Part shown: piece after piece, positions 6,834 through 15,070 of the stretch
Position numbering within the stretch: the stretch's first letter is position 1
Layout: each line of letters opens with the position of its first letter
DNA from: Acidithiobacillus acidisediminis
Lineage (GTDB): Bacteria > Pseudomonadota > Gammaproteobacteria > Acidithiobacillales > Acidithiobacillaceae
DNA length: 64,000 bases
Direction of reading: 5' to 3'
Assembly: GCF_023277115.1 (NCBI RefSeq)
Contig: NZ_JALQCS010000001.1
Coordinates: 62,001-126,000, forward strand
Translations under genes and position numbers: made by a program
Notes under the pieces: generated by a model
The model's database searches: none
What the model saw: only the letters and a program-made list of their open reading frames with translations
Told to the model about the DNA's origin: nothing

Positions 6834-9697
6834 GCCGGCACCATCTGCACGCTACGCCCCGCATCGCGATGAAAGGCATCGAGCAGTGCCACCGAAAAAC
6901 GTCGATGGCAATCCTCCAGGGCAGCCCAATCGGAACTGTGGATCTTTTCATTTTCCCTGCCGAGGGCGGCAATCAGGGTATGATATTCCCGGTGCAGCAG
7001 CATCAAAATATCATCGTGCTGCACGCCCAACTGTTTCAGACGATGATGCTCTGGGCACTTATGCGCTTCCGCCATGCCGGAAAAATTGATGATTTCCGGG
7101 TTTTGCGTGAATGCCTTTTCCAGGATCTCGAAATGCGTAATGTGTTGTGCGAAACAACCCAGATAACTCCCTGGAGTATTTTCTTCTCCCTGTAAACATT
7201 GGCCAAGAAAATCGTATAAACTTTCGACTGGCATGGGACGAGCAATTGCATAGCCCTGGAAATAACGTACCCCCATAACCGTGAGGGCATCACGAATAGC
7301 CGGACTTTCCACGCCCTCGGCTACCAATTCCACATTCAGGCCGCGGGTGAGATCCAGGATCGACTGTACAAAACGCAGATCCTGCGGGCGCTCCTCCAGA
7401 CAACGCACAAAGCCTTGATCCAGCTTCGCTTTGTCCACCGGAAACTCCTTCAGACGGAGGAGCGAGGAATAGCCACTGCCGATATCATCGAGGGCAATAC
7501 GTAGCCCCGTTGCCTTCAGATCCAGCAGATGATCCATAGCGATCTGATGATCGACAAAGTCGTGACTTTCGAGTATTTCGAGGGTAATACGTGCTGGATC
7601 GACACACGATTCCGCAACAACTCGCTGTATGCCGCGCACGCAAGAGGTTCCCAGGATCTGCGGATCGATGTTGATGGATATCCAATATTGTTGGCCCATA
7701 CGATCGAAAGCCTGCAGATCGGCAATGCCACGTTGCAACATTCGCTCGGTCAATTGAAACAGATCCCGGTCCGTCAATTGCGGCAAAAACTCAGCCGGGC
7801 CCCACACCTTGCCTGCATCATCCACCAAACGCGCCAGGGCCTCCAGACCGACGATGCGTTGCTGCCTTTGATCCCAGATTGGCTGATACCAGCTCTGCAG
7901 CGCGCCGCTACGAAAAAGTTGGCGCAAGGGATACGGGGCCTGAGCGCTGTCTTCCCCATTGCAAAAGGCCCAAGGGTGATTGCGGCTATCCTTTCGGCGC
8001 TTCGCTTCAAACATCGCCTGATCCGCCTCGCGCAACAACAAATCCAGATTGCTGTTGACAGAAAGAGGATAAATACTCACCCCCATACTCACCTGCAGCG
8101 CAATCTGCTCCCCCGACTCCAAAAGCAGTGGCTTTTCGATAGCTAGGTTGATTTTGTGCAGTACGCTCTCTAGCTGAATAACATCGCGCAGCCCTTCCAG
8201 CAACAAGATGAATTCATCACCGCCAATACGCGCAATGCTATCGGTATGCCGTAGGGAGTCCTGCAGACGTTGGGCAACCCGTTGCAATATCGCGTCGCCA
8301 AGATCATGGCCGACACGATCATTGATGCATTTGAAATCATCCAGATCCAGAACAACTACAGCGAGAAGACGCTCATTCCGGTCCGCCCGCGCCCGCGCCC
8401 GGGGGAGTTCTTCTTCCAAGGCCCGCCGGTTCAGCAGATCTGTCAGCGGGTCATGCAGGGCCAGCCTCTCCAGACGCGCCTCGCGCGCTTTCTGATGCGT
8501 CAAATCATGGAAATACCCAATATAATTCGTTACCTTGCCCAAGTTGTCGCGCACCGCACGAATATGCAGAAACTCTGGGAACAATTCTCCATCTTTGCGG
8601 CGATTCCAGATTTCACCCTGCCACTCGCCATCGCGGCGAAGTTTTTCCCACATCACATCGTAAAAACCCGCATCCTGGATTCCCGAGTGCAGGATTTGCG
8701 GGGTCAGTCCCACTATTTCGTTTTCCTCATAGCCCGTCAGCCGGGTGAAGGCACGATTGACACGCACGATGCGCTGTTCTGCATCGGTGATCATGATGCC
8801 CTCCTGCGCCTCGAAGACCTGGGCAGACAGGCGCAACATTTCCCGATATGCATGGGCCTCGCTCACATCGCGCTGCACACTGACAAACTGGCTGATACGG
8901 CCTTGATGATCGCGCACGGGACTGATGGACAAATGATTCCAGAACGGCGTCCCGTCTTTGCGGTAATTCAGCACTTCGCCGTCAAAGGTCTCGCCGGCCT
9001 CCAGATGACGCCGTATACTGGCGATCACCCCCGCCGAGCTCTGCGGCCCCTGCAAGATGCGACAATTCTCCCCAATCAGCTCAGCAAGGCTGTAACCCGT
9101 CATCTCTGCAAAGGCGTTATTGAAAAAGAGGATTTTCTGCGCAGCGTCCGTCAGTAGCACCCCCTCATTGATGGAGCGCAGGGCGGCAGCAAAACTACGG
9201 TCGCGGCCCTCTACCTGGCTCTGAAAGAGAAACTGCGGGAGCGCAGCCGCAATCCCTTCGAGAAGGGCGACTTGCTCTTCCGTCGGCGCCGCGTCCCGAA
9301 AGCTGGTCAGGGCGAAACTCCCCACCACTTGGCCCAAAGGATCGCGAATCGGTGCCGACCAACAGGAGCGAATCTGCAAGGTCTTTGCGAGCTCTCGCAG
9401 GTGCCGCCAGCGCTCGTCATCGCTCGCGTTGCACACCAAGATGGTCTGCCCCGTCAGCACGACGCTGGCGCAAGAACCATTGCCCTCGGCTACGGGCAGC
9501 CCGTCAAACTGCTCGCGAATCTCAGCCGGGAAGCTGGGGGCGGCATAGAGACGCAATGTCTTTTCCGGGCCAAGGAGCATGACAGAAGCTAGGGCGCCTG
9601 GCACCACACGCTCGGCGATCCGGCACAATGATTCTACCAGAGCGCGCGCGGATTCCTCCGCCTCCGGAACTGTAACAGTACACGTGATACCGTGCAT
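6830..9697 (-). CDS. GAF-LOV-PAS-GGDEF-EAL protein: putative blue-light-responsive c-di-GMP synthase/phosphodiesterase
   Basis: This 955-residue cytosolic signalling protein has no transmembrane segment. GAF: about 15-160. First PAS: about 170-285, with the LOV signature GENCRILQGP (Cys212 as photoactive Cys), NYRKDGTPFWN (Asn244 and Asn254) and Gln275 in SVQRDV, the usual FMN contacts. Second PAS: 292-405, no such Cys. GGDEF: 415-580, intact GGDEF at 492-496 and an RHTD inhibitory site just upstream. EAL: 600-835, with E619-A-L, LEILES, DDIGSGYSS, Lys757 and AEGVES all kept. Tail 850-955 is rich in His and Cys (HKCPEHH) and may resemble a zinc-binding CZB domain. Light sensing is inferred from the motif; the balance of synthesis and breakdown cannot be read from sequence. 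Confidence 0.93.
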   Translation of the reverse strand: MHGITCTVTVPEAEESARALVESLCRIAERVVPGALASVMLLGPEKTLRLYAAPSFPAEIREQFDGLPVAEGNGSCASVVLTGQTILVCNASDDERWRHLRELAKTLQIRSCWSAPIRDPLGQVVGSFALTSFRDAAPTEEQVALLEGIAAALPQFLFQSQVEGRDRSFAAALRSINEGVLLTDAAQKILFFNNAFAEMTGYSLAELIGENCRILQGPQSSAGVIASIRRHLEAGETFDGEVLNYRKDGTPFWNHLSISPVRDHQGRISQFVSVQRDVSEAHAYREMLRLSAQVFEAQEGIMITDAEQRIVRVNRAFTRLTGYEENEIVGLTPQILHSGIQDAGFYDVMWEKLRRDGEWQGEIWNRRKDGELFPEFLHIRAVRDNLGKVTNYIGYFHDLTHQKAREARLERLALHDPLTDLLNRRALEEELPRARARADRNERLLAVVVLDLDDFKCINDRVGHDLGDAILQRVAQRLQDSLRHTDSIARIGGDEFILLLEGLRDVIQLESVLHKINLAIEKPLLLESGEQIALQVSMGVSIYPLSVNSNLDLLLREADQAMFEAKRRKDSRNHPWAFCNGEDSAQAPYPLRQLFRSGALQSWYQPIWDQRQQRIVGLEALARLVDDAGKVWGPAEFLPQLTDRDLFQLTERMLQRGIADLQAFDRMGQQYWISINIDPQILGTSCVRGIQRVVAESCVDPARITLEILESHDFVDHQIAMDHLLDLKATGLRIALDDIGSGYSSLLRLKEFPVDKAKLDQGFVRCLEERPQDLRFVQSILDLTRGLNVELVAEGVESPAIRDALTVMGVRYFQGYAIARPMPVESLYDFLGQCLQGEENTPGSYLGCFAQHITHFEILEKAFTQNPEIINFSGMAEAHKCPEHHRLKQLGVQHDDILMLLHREYHTLIAALGRENEKIHSSDWAALEDCHRRFSVALLDAFHRDAGRSVQMVPA

Positions 9698-9997
9698 TTA
9701 GCTTGACCCCACTCCCCGCCACCCGTCCTATTTGCAAGGACTTGCATCATCTTCCAGCATTCTGCCAAGAGTCCCTCTCCACTTCCCTAAGTAGGAAAGC
9801 GGACAAGACTGCCTAGGATGCGGAGACTACCTCTAAATTTTTCTCATCGCAAGCTTACAAGATACTTTGCTATTAGCAGCGCTGCCGAATGGATGGCGCG
9901 CCCTCTCCTAAAAGAAGGTCAGACCCTCACTCGATCTCAATATTTTATTAGGTTAATATTCCCCCCTAACATTACCCCCTATCCTAGGGTGACTTGC
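9698..9997. promoter_or_regulatory. Divergent intergenic region between the LOV c-di-GMP gene and the exporter operon
   Basis: This 300-base gap has no convincing gene. It must hold promoters for both flanking genes. On the plus side an AT-rich block at about 9939-9960 holds two copies of the self-complementary AATATT separated by 10 bases, about 40 bases before the exporter start; it could be a -10 region or an operator. A 10-base palindrome GCAGCGCTGC lies at 9876-9885. An open frame from 9818 continues into the exporter gene but has no protein-like character. The exporter has AGGGTGA at 9985-9991 as a ribosome binding site. Confidence 0.4.
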
Positions 9998-11026
9998 ATG
10001 CGCAGCAAGAAAAAACTCGCCGTCATTATTCTTATCCTGCTGTTGGCAGGCGCAGTGGCCGCTTGGTTTTTTCTGCGCAGCAAGCCCGCGACGAACACCC
10101 TGACGCTCTATGGCAACATCGACATCCGGCAGGTGCAATTGGCCTTCCATGATGCCGGCCGCATCCAGACCTTACTGGTGCAGGAAGGCGACGCGGTACA
10201 CCCGGGCCAGTTGCTCGCCATCCTCGACCCGGCTCGTTTTCAGGATGCCCTGCTCCGCGCCCAGGCGACCCGGGCGGCCCAGCAAGAGACCCTGAACAAA
10301 CTGCTGGCCGGTACTCGTCCGGAGGAAATCGCCCAGGCCCGTGCCCGACTCCAGGCAGCCCAAGCCGTAGTTGCCAATGCTCGTATCACCGCCCAACGCC
10401 AGACGGCCCTCGCCGCCCAGCGCTATGTTTCCCAGCAGAGCGCCGACAACGCCAGTCGGGCCTTGAAGAGTGCACTAGCGGAACTCCAGGTTGCCCAGGA
10501 GGGCTTGGCCCTAGCCCTGCGCGGGCCGCGACAGGAGGACATTGCCGCGGCCCGGCAAAAGCTGCGTGCGGATGGCGCTGCTCTGGCCCTGGCCCAACGC
10601 GAACTGGACGACACCAAGCTCTACGCCCCTGCCAGCGGCGTCATTCAGGACCGCATCCTGGAGCCCGGCGACATGACCAGTGCGGCCACGCCCGCCTTTT
10701 CCCTGGCCCTGGACAATCCCGTCTGGGTGCGGGCCTACCTTCCCGAACCGGAGCTGGGCAAGGTCCGCTTGGGGATGAGTGCCCGGATTTACAACGATTC
10801 CTTTCCGCACCAGAGCTTCGCCGGTTGGGTCGGATTCATTTCGCCCACCGCCGAATTCACCCCCAAGGCAGTGGAAACCACCGAGCTGCGCACCCAACTG
10901 GTCTATCGCGTGCGGATCTATGCCTGCAATCCACAGCATCAACTGCGCCTGGGCATGCCCGTGACCGTCCAGATTCCCCTCCAGGACAATGCGCCCAAGG
11001 AACGCGGCGCAGCTGTCTGCCAGTAG
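9998..11026 (+). CDS. HlyD-family membrane fusion protein of an ABC exporter (YbhG-like)
   Basis: The 342 residues begin with a basic N-terminus and one membrane helix (about 7-26). Then follow the first half of a biotinyl-lipoyl domain (DAGRIQTLLVQEGDAVHPGQLLAILD), an Ala/Gln/Arg-rich coiled-coil hairpin (about 80-200), the second lipoyl half (LYAPASGVIQDRILEPGDM) and a beta-barrel. It should bridge inner membrane and outer channel. ATG 9998 follows AGGGTGA and gives the membrane helix a normal position. It lies 6 bases before the ATPase gene, so the four genes to 14980 form one unit. The exported substrate is not readable from sequence. Confidence 0.92.
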   Translation: MRSKKKLAVIILILLLAGAVAAWFFLRSKPATNTLTLYGNIDIRQVQLAFHDAGRIQTLLVQEGDAVHPGQLLAILDPARFQDALLRAQATRAAQQETLNKLLAGTRPEEIAQARARLQAAQAVVANARITAQRQTALAAQRYVSQQSADNASRALKSALAELQVAQEGLALALRGPRQEDIAAARQKLRADGAALALAQRELDDTKLYAPASGVIQDRILEPGDMTSAATPAFSLALDNPVWVRAYLPEPELGKVRLGMSARIYNDSFPHQSFAGWVGFISPTAEFTPKAVETTELRTQLVYRVRIYACNPQHQLRLGMPVTVQIPLQDNAPKERGAAVCQ

Positions 11027-11032
11027 TCCGAG

Positions 11033-12757
11033 ATGAACACCCCGGCCTTGGCCTTTCGGGAAGTACGCAAGGGCTTCCGCCGCGGCAAGGCGACGGTCTG
11101 GGCCTTGGATGGGGTCAGCCTGGAGATTCCTGCCGGCAGCATTATCGCCCTCCTCGGCCCCGATGGCGCCGGCAAGAGCACTCTGATGCGCCTGGCGGCG
11201 GGCCTGCTGCTGCCGGACCGCGGGGACATCCAGTTCCCCCAGGCAGCAGCAACCGGTGGGGAGGCGGGGACGGGCGTCAGCTATATGCCCCAGCGCTTTG
11301 GTCTCTATGAAGAACTGACGGTACAGGAAAACTTGGATCTCTATGCGGATCTGCAAGGACTGCCCAAGGCCCAACAGGGGCCGCGTCAGGAAGACCTGCT
11401 GCGCTTGGCGGCCCTGGGACCCTTTCGTCAACGCCGGGCGGGTGATCTCTCGGGAGGGATGAAACAGAAACTGGGGGTAATCTGCGCGCTCTTGCGCGTC
11501 CCCCGCCTGATGTTACTCGATGAGCCGACGGTGGGTGTCGATCCCATTGCCCGCCGGGAACTCTGGGAGATCATCAGCGGCCTGCGTGTCCAAGGCATGA
11601 CGGTACTCCTCAGCACGGCCTATTTCGCAGAGGCCGAACAGTGTGACGAGATCATTATCCTGGATCGCGGCAAATTGCTGGTGCAGTGCCCTCCCTCGGC
11701 CCTGCGCCAGCGGGCCGAGGGGCGCTATTTTTTGGTACGGGAGGAAGGTACCCCGCGGCGTTCCTTGCATGAACGCCTGCAGCAGCGCACTGGCGTCCTG
11801 GACGCACGGGTCATCGCCGAGGGCATCCGCGTCCTCTGTGCAAAGCCTGTTCCTCTTCCCGCGGGGCAAGAGCAGTGGCAAGCCGTGCCAGCGCAGGTGG
11901 AAGATGCCTTTGTCGAGCTCCTTGGCCAGGAGGATCCGACCCTGATTGCCAAGGTTTCCTCCACCAAGCCCGTTTCCCCGGCATCAACCGACAAAGAGGT
12001 GATGGTAGAAGCGCAGGACCTGCATAAATTCTACGGTCACTTCGAGGCGGTGAAAGGGAGTACCTTTTCCGTCCAGCGCGGCGAGATCTTTGGCCTGCTG
12101 GGGGCCAATGGCGCTGGCAAGACCACCACTTTTCGCATGCTCTGCGGTCTGTTGCCAGCATCCTCCGGCAGTCTGCGCATTGCCGGCGTCGACATGCGCC
12201 GAGCAACGGCGGCGGCGCGCGCCCGAATCGGCTACGTAGCACAGAAATTCGCCTTGTATGATGATCTGAGCACCCTGCAGAACCTGCAGTTTTTTGCCAG
12301 CGCCTATGGTCTGCGCGGTGCCCGCCGGCGTACCCGTCTGGACTGGGCCCTGCAGACCTTCGCACTGCACGACTATACCGGCGACAATGTCAGTGCCCTG
12401 CCCCTGGGGATCAAGCAGCGCCTGGCCTTGTCCTGCGCCCTGCTGCACGAACCGGCAATACTTTTTCTGGACGAGCCGACCTCGGGGGTCGACCCCCTGA
12501 CGCGCCGTGCCTTCTGGCAGCAGATCCATCAATTCGCCGAGTCCGGCGTCACCATTCTCATCACCACCCATTTCATGGACGAGGCCGAATACTGCGATCG
12601 TCTGGTCCTCATGTCCCAGGGCGAGGTGCTGGCCCAAGGCAGTCCGGCGGAGATCCGCCAACGCTGCATCAGCGCCACGCAGCCCGAGCCGAGTATGGAA
12701 GACGCTTTTATCCAGCTGATCGAAGAGCATGAACAGGCCCTGCGGAGGTCCGCATGA
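11033..12757 (+). CDS. ABC exporter ATPase with two tandem nucleotide-binding domains (YbhF-like)
   Basis: This 574-residue protein holds two ATPase domains in one chain. Domain 1 (about 1-230): Walker A GPDGAGKST, signature LSGGMKQK, Walker B LMLLDEPT. Domain 2 (about 320-560): Walker A GANGAGKTT, Walker B ILFLDEPT. Its signature reads LPLGIKQR instead of LSGGxxQR, so the two ATP sites are probably unequal; this form occurs in the YbhF-type second half. It would power the two ABC-2 permeases that follow (4-base overlap, ATGA). E. coli YbhFSR is tied to drug and cation export; this is only a guide to function here. Confidence 0.93.
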   Translation: MNTPALAFREVRKGFRRGKATVWALDGVSLEIPAGSIIALLGPDGAGKSTLMRLAAGLLLPDRGDIQFPQAAATGGEAGTGVSYMPQRFGLYEELTVQENLDLYADLQGLPKAQQGPRQEDLLRLAALGPFRQRRAGDLSGGMKQKLGVICALLRVPRLMLLDEPTVGVDPIARRELWEIISGLRVQGMTVLLSTAYFAEAEQCDEIIILDRGKLLVQCPPSALRQRAEGRYFLVREEGTPRRSLHERLQQRTGVLDARVIAEGIRVLCAKPVPLPAGQEQWQAVPAQVEDAFVELLGQEDPTLIAKVSSTKPVSPASTDKEVMVEAQDLHKFYGHFEAVKGSTFSVQRGEIFGLLGANGAGKTTTFRMLCGLLPASSGSLRIAGVDMRRATAAARARIGYVAQKFALYDDLSTLQNLQFFASAYGLRGARRRTRLDWALQTFALHDYTGDNVSALPLGIKQRLALSCALLHEPAILFLDEPTSGVDPLTRRAFWQQIHQFAESGVTILITTHFMDEAEYCDRLVLMSQGEVLAQGSPAEIRQRCISATQPEPSMEDAFIQLIEEHEQALRRSA

Positions 12758-13869
12758 ATCGGCAGCGTCTTTTTGCTCTGGTGCGCAAGGAATTTCTGCA
12801 GATCCTGCGTGATCCTTCGGCCATCGCCATCGCCTTCGTCCTGCCGGTGTTCTTGCTCTTCCTGTTTGGCTATGGCGTGTCGTTGAACGCAAAACACGTA
12901 CCCATCGCGGTCCTGGTCGGCCAGACTGACCCCCAGACGAGTGCCTTTGTTGCGGGCCTGCAGGAATCCCCTTATTTCGCTCCCATCCCCCTGCCCGATA
13001 TGCACCTTGCCGTTCAGGCAATGATGCAGCGGCGCGTCGATGGCATCGTCTGGTCACGGGGAGATTTCGGCCGGATGCTGGCGCAGGGGCAGTCGGCGCC
13101 CATTGGCGTCTATGTCAATGGCGAGGATGCCAACAACGCTCGGATCCTCGAGGGCTACCTACAAGGCGTCTGGCAGACCTGGTTGCAGCAGCAGGCCATC
13201 AGCCAAGGCCATCCACTGCTGATTCCGGTGCTGGCCCAGACCCGCATCTGGTTCAATCCCGCCGCCCGGAGCCGCGATTATCTGGTGCCAGGTCTGATTG
13301 CCGTCATCATGACCCTGATTGGTGCCCTACTCACGGCCCTGGTAGTGGCGCGGGAATGGGAACGGGGCACCATGGAGGCGCTGATGGCCAGCCCCGTGCG
13401 CATGGGGGAGGTCCTGTTGGGCAAGCTCATCCCCTATTTCGTCCTCGGCATGGGAGGCATGCTGCTCTCCGTTGCCCTGGCGGTCTGGCTCTTTGCGGTG
13501 CCCCTGCGTGGCAGTTTCTGGCTCCTGCTGGGCTGCTCCAGCCTCTTTCTTCTCGCGTCCCTGGGGATGGGCCTGCTGATTTCCAGCGCTGCCCGCAATC
13601 AATTTGTCGCCGGGCAGATCGCCATTATCGTCACCTTCCTACCGGCGTTCATTCTCTCGGGCTTCATCTTCGATATCGACTCCATGCCCACGCCCATCCA
13701 AGTCATTACCCACCTGGTGGCGGCCCGCTACTTTGTCAGTATCCTGCAAACCCTCTTTCTGGCGGGCAACATCTGGCCGGTTATCCTCTGGAACAGTCTC
13801 GCCTTGCTGCTCATGGCGCTGGCCTTCCTGGGCCTGACCCTGCGTCGCTCCCACAAGAGGCTCGACTAG
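12754..13869 (+). CDS. ABC-2 type permease, first subunit (YbhS-like)
   Basis: The 371 residues match the ABC-2 permease layout: a short cytoplasmic N-terminus reading RKEFLQILRDPSAIAIAF, one membrane helix, a large periplasmic domain (about residues 45-170), then five or so helices. The conserved VAREWERGTMEALMASP segment before the second helix is the coupling region typical of YbhS/YbhR proteins. The start overlaps the ATPase stop (ATGA). A related but distinct second permease follows after one base, so the transporter is likely a heterodimer. Confidence 0.92.
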   Translation: MNRQRLFALVRKEFLQILRDPSAIAIAFVLPVFLLFLFGYGVSLNAKHVPIAVLVGQTDPQTSAFVAGLQESPYFAPIPLPDMHLAVQAMMQRRVDGIVWSRGDFGRMLAQGQSAPIGVYVNGEDANNARILEGYLQGVWQTWLQQQAISQGHPLLIPVLAQTRIWFNPAARSRDYLVPGLIAVIMTLIGALLTALVVAREWERGTMEALMASPVRMGEVLLGKLIPYFVLGMGGMLLSVALAVWLFAVPLRGSFWLLLGCSSLFLLASLGMGLLISSAARNQFVAGQIAIIVTFLPAFILSGFIFDIDSMPTPIQVITHLVAARYFVSILQTLFLAGNIWPVILWNSLALLLMALAFLGLTLRRSHKRLD

Positions 13870-13870
13870 A

Positions 13871-14980
13871 GTGTGGGTGCGTATCTGGGGGCTGATCATC
13901 AAGGAGCTGCTGGTCTTGCTGCGGGACAAGCGCAGTCGCTTCGTCCTCATCGTGCCCCCCGTGGCGCAGCTGCTGATCTTTGGCTATGCCGCCAGCTTCG
14001 ATCTCAATCACATCCCCTATGCGGTCTACAATCAGGATACGGGCATTGCGTCCCGCGAATTGCTGGCGCGCTTTGCCGGCGCTCCCGCCTTCTCCCTGGT
14101 GACACAGGTCCAACGTGAGGCACAGATTGCGCCGCTCCTCAACAGCAAGCAGGCCCTCCTGGTCTTGCGGATAGGCCCCAACTTCACGGCCGACCTTCTT
14201 TCCCGGCGACCAGCGTCTGTCCAGGTCCTGGTCGATGGTCGCAATTCCAATACCGCCGCCCTTGCCCTCACCGACGCCAACAGCATCCTCCTGGCCTTCA
14301 ATGAACACTGGGCCAAGGCCCATGGCTGGGGCCAGCCTCCCGCCCATCTGGTATTTCGCGCCTGGTTCAATCCCAACTTGCTGTCGCGTTGGTTCATCGT
14401 GCCCGGCATCGTCGCCTTGCTCACCCTGGTCGTCACCCTCCTGGTCACCGGTCTTTCCGTGGCCCGCGAGCGAGAGCAAGGCACTTTTGATCAGCTACTG
14501 GTGACCCCGCTCACACCCCTGGAAATCCTACTCGGCAAGTCCTTGCCTGGACTGTTCATCGGCTTCCTCGAAGGGCTGTTCATCGTCTTCGTCGCAGTCT
14601 TCTGGTTTCATATCCCCCTGCGCGGCGAGCTCCCCGCCCTGGCCCTGGGGCTGCTGCTCTTTTTGTTGGCGGCCATCGGCATCGGCCTGACCATCTCGTC
14701 TCTGGCCAGCACCCAACAGCAGGGCTTGCTCGGCGTATTCCTCTTTCTCGTGCCCGCGGTAATTCTTTCGGGCTTTGCCACCCCCATCGCCAATATGCCA
14801 CCCCTGATCCAGGACCTGACCCTGCTCAACCCCATGCGCTATTTTCTCGTGATCGTGCGCGGCGTCTTTCTAGAGGGCGATGGTTTCTCCACTCTCTATT
14901 CCCAATACTGGCCCCTCGCCCTCATTGCCATCCTCTCTTTGGGCTTGGCCAGCTGGCTGTTTCGGCATCGCCTCGGCTGA
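13871..14980 (+). CDS. ABC-2 type permease, second subunit (YbhR-like)
   Basis: The 369-residue permease has the same plan as its neighbour: N-terminal IIKELLVLLRDKRSR, first helix, periplasmic domain, then a helix bundle entered by VAREREQGTFDQLLVTP. It starts with GTG one base after the preceding TAG; no nearer ATG gives a full N-terminus. It is the last gene of the exporter operon. The next gene downstream is convergent, and the 90 bases between them hold no clear hairpin plus T-run. Confidence 0.92.
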   Translation: MWVRIWGLIIKELLVLLRDKRSRFVLIVPPVAQLLIFGYAASFDLNHIPYAVYNQDTGIASRELLARFAGAPAFSLVTQVQREAQIAPLLNSKQALLVLRIGPNFTADLLSRRPASVQVLVDGRNSNTAALALTDANSILLAFNEHWAKAHGWGQPPAHLVFRAWFNPNLLSRWFIVPGIVALLTLVVTLLVTGLSVAREREQGTFDQLLVTPLTPLEILLGKSLPGLFIGFLEGLFIVFVAVFWFHIPLRGELPALALGLLLFLLAAIGIGLTISSLASTQQQGLLGVFLFLVPAVILSGFATPIANMPPLIQDLTLLNPMRYFLVIVRGVFLEGDGFSTLYSQYWPLALIAILSLGLASWLFRHRLG

Positions 14981-15070
14981 GCTGCCACTTTATGGAGTGA
15001 AACTGCCCCATTCGCGCGCCTGATCTGCTCTCCACCGGCGCTGCTGATCGTTCAGCCGCTGCGCTAATTT

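Noticed and set aside
9818-9997. 60-residue N-terminal extension of the HlyD-like protein
   Set aside because: Would put the membrane helix far inside; ATG 9998 has a good ribosome binding site.
14981-15070. Terminator between the exporter operon and the convergent GGDEF-EAL gene
   Set aside because: Some short GC inverted repeats can be drawn, but none has a convincing stem plus T-run on either strand.
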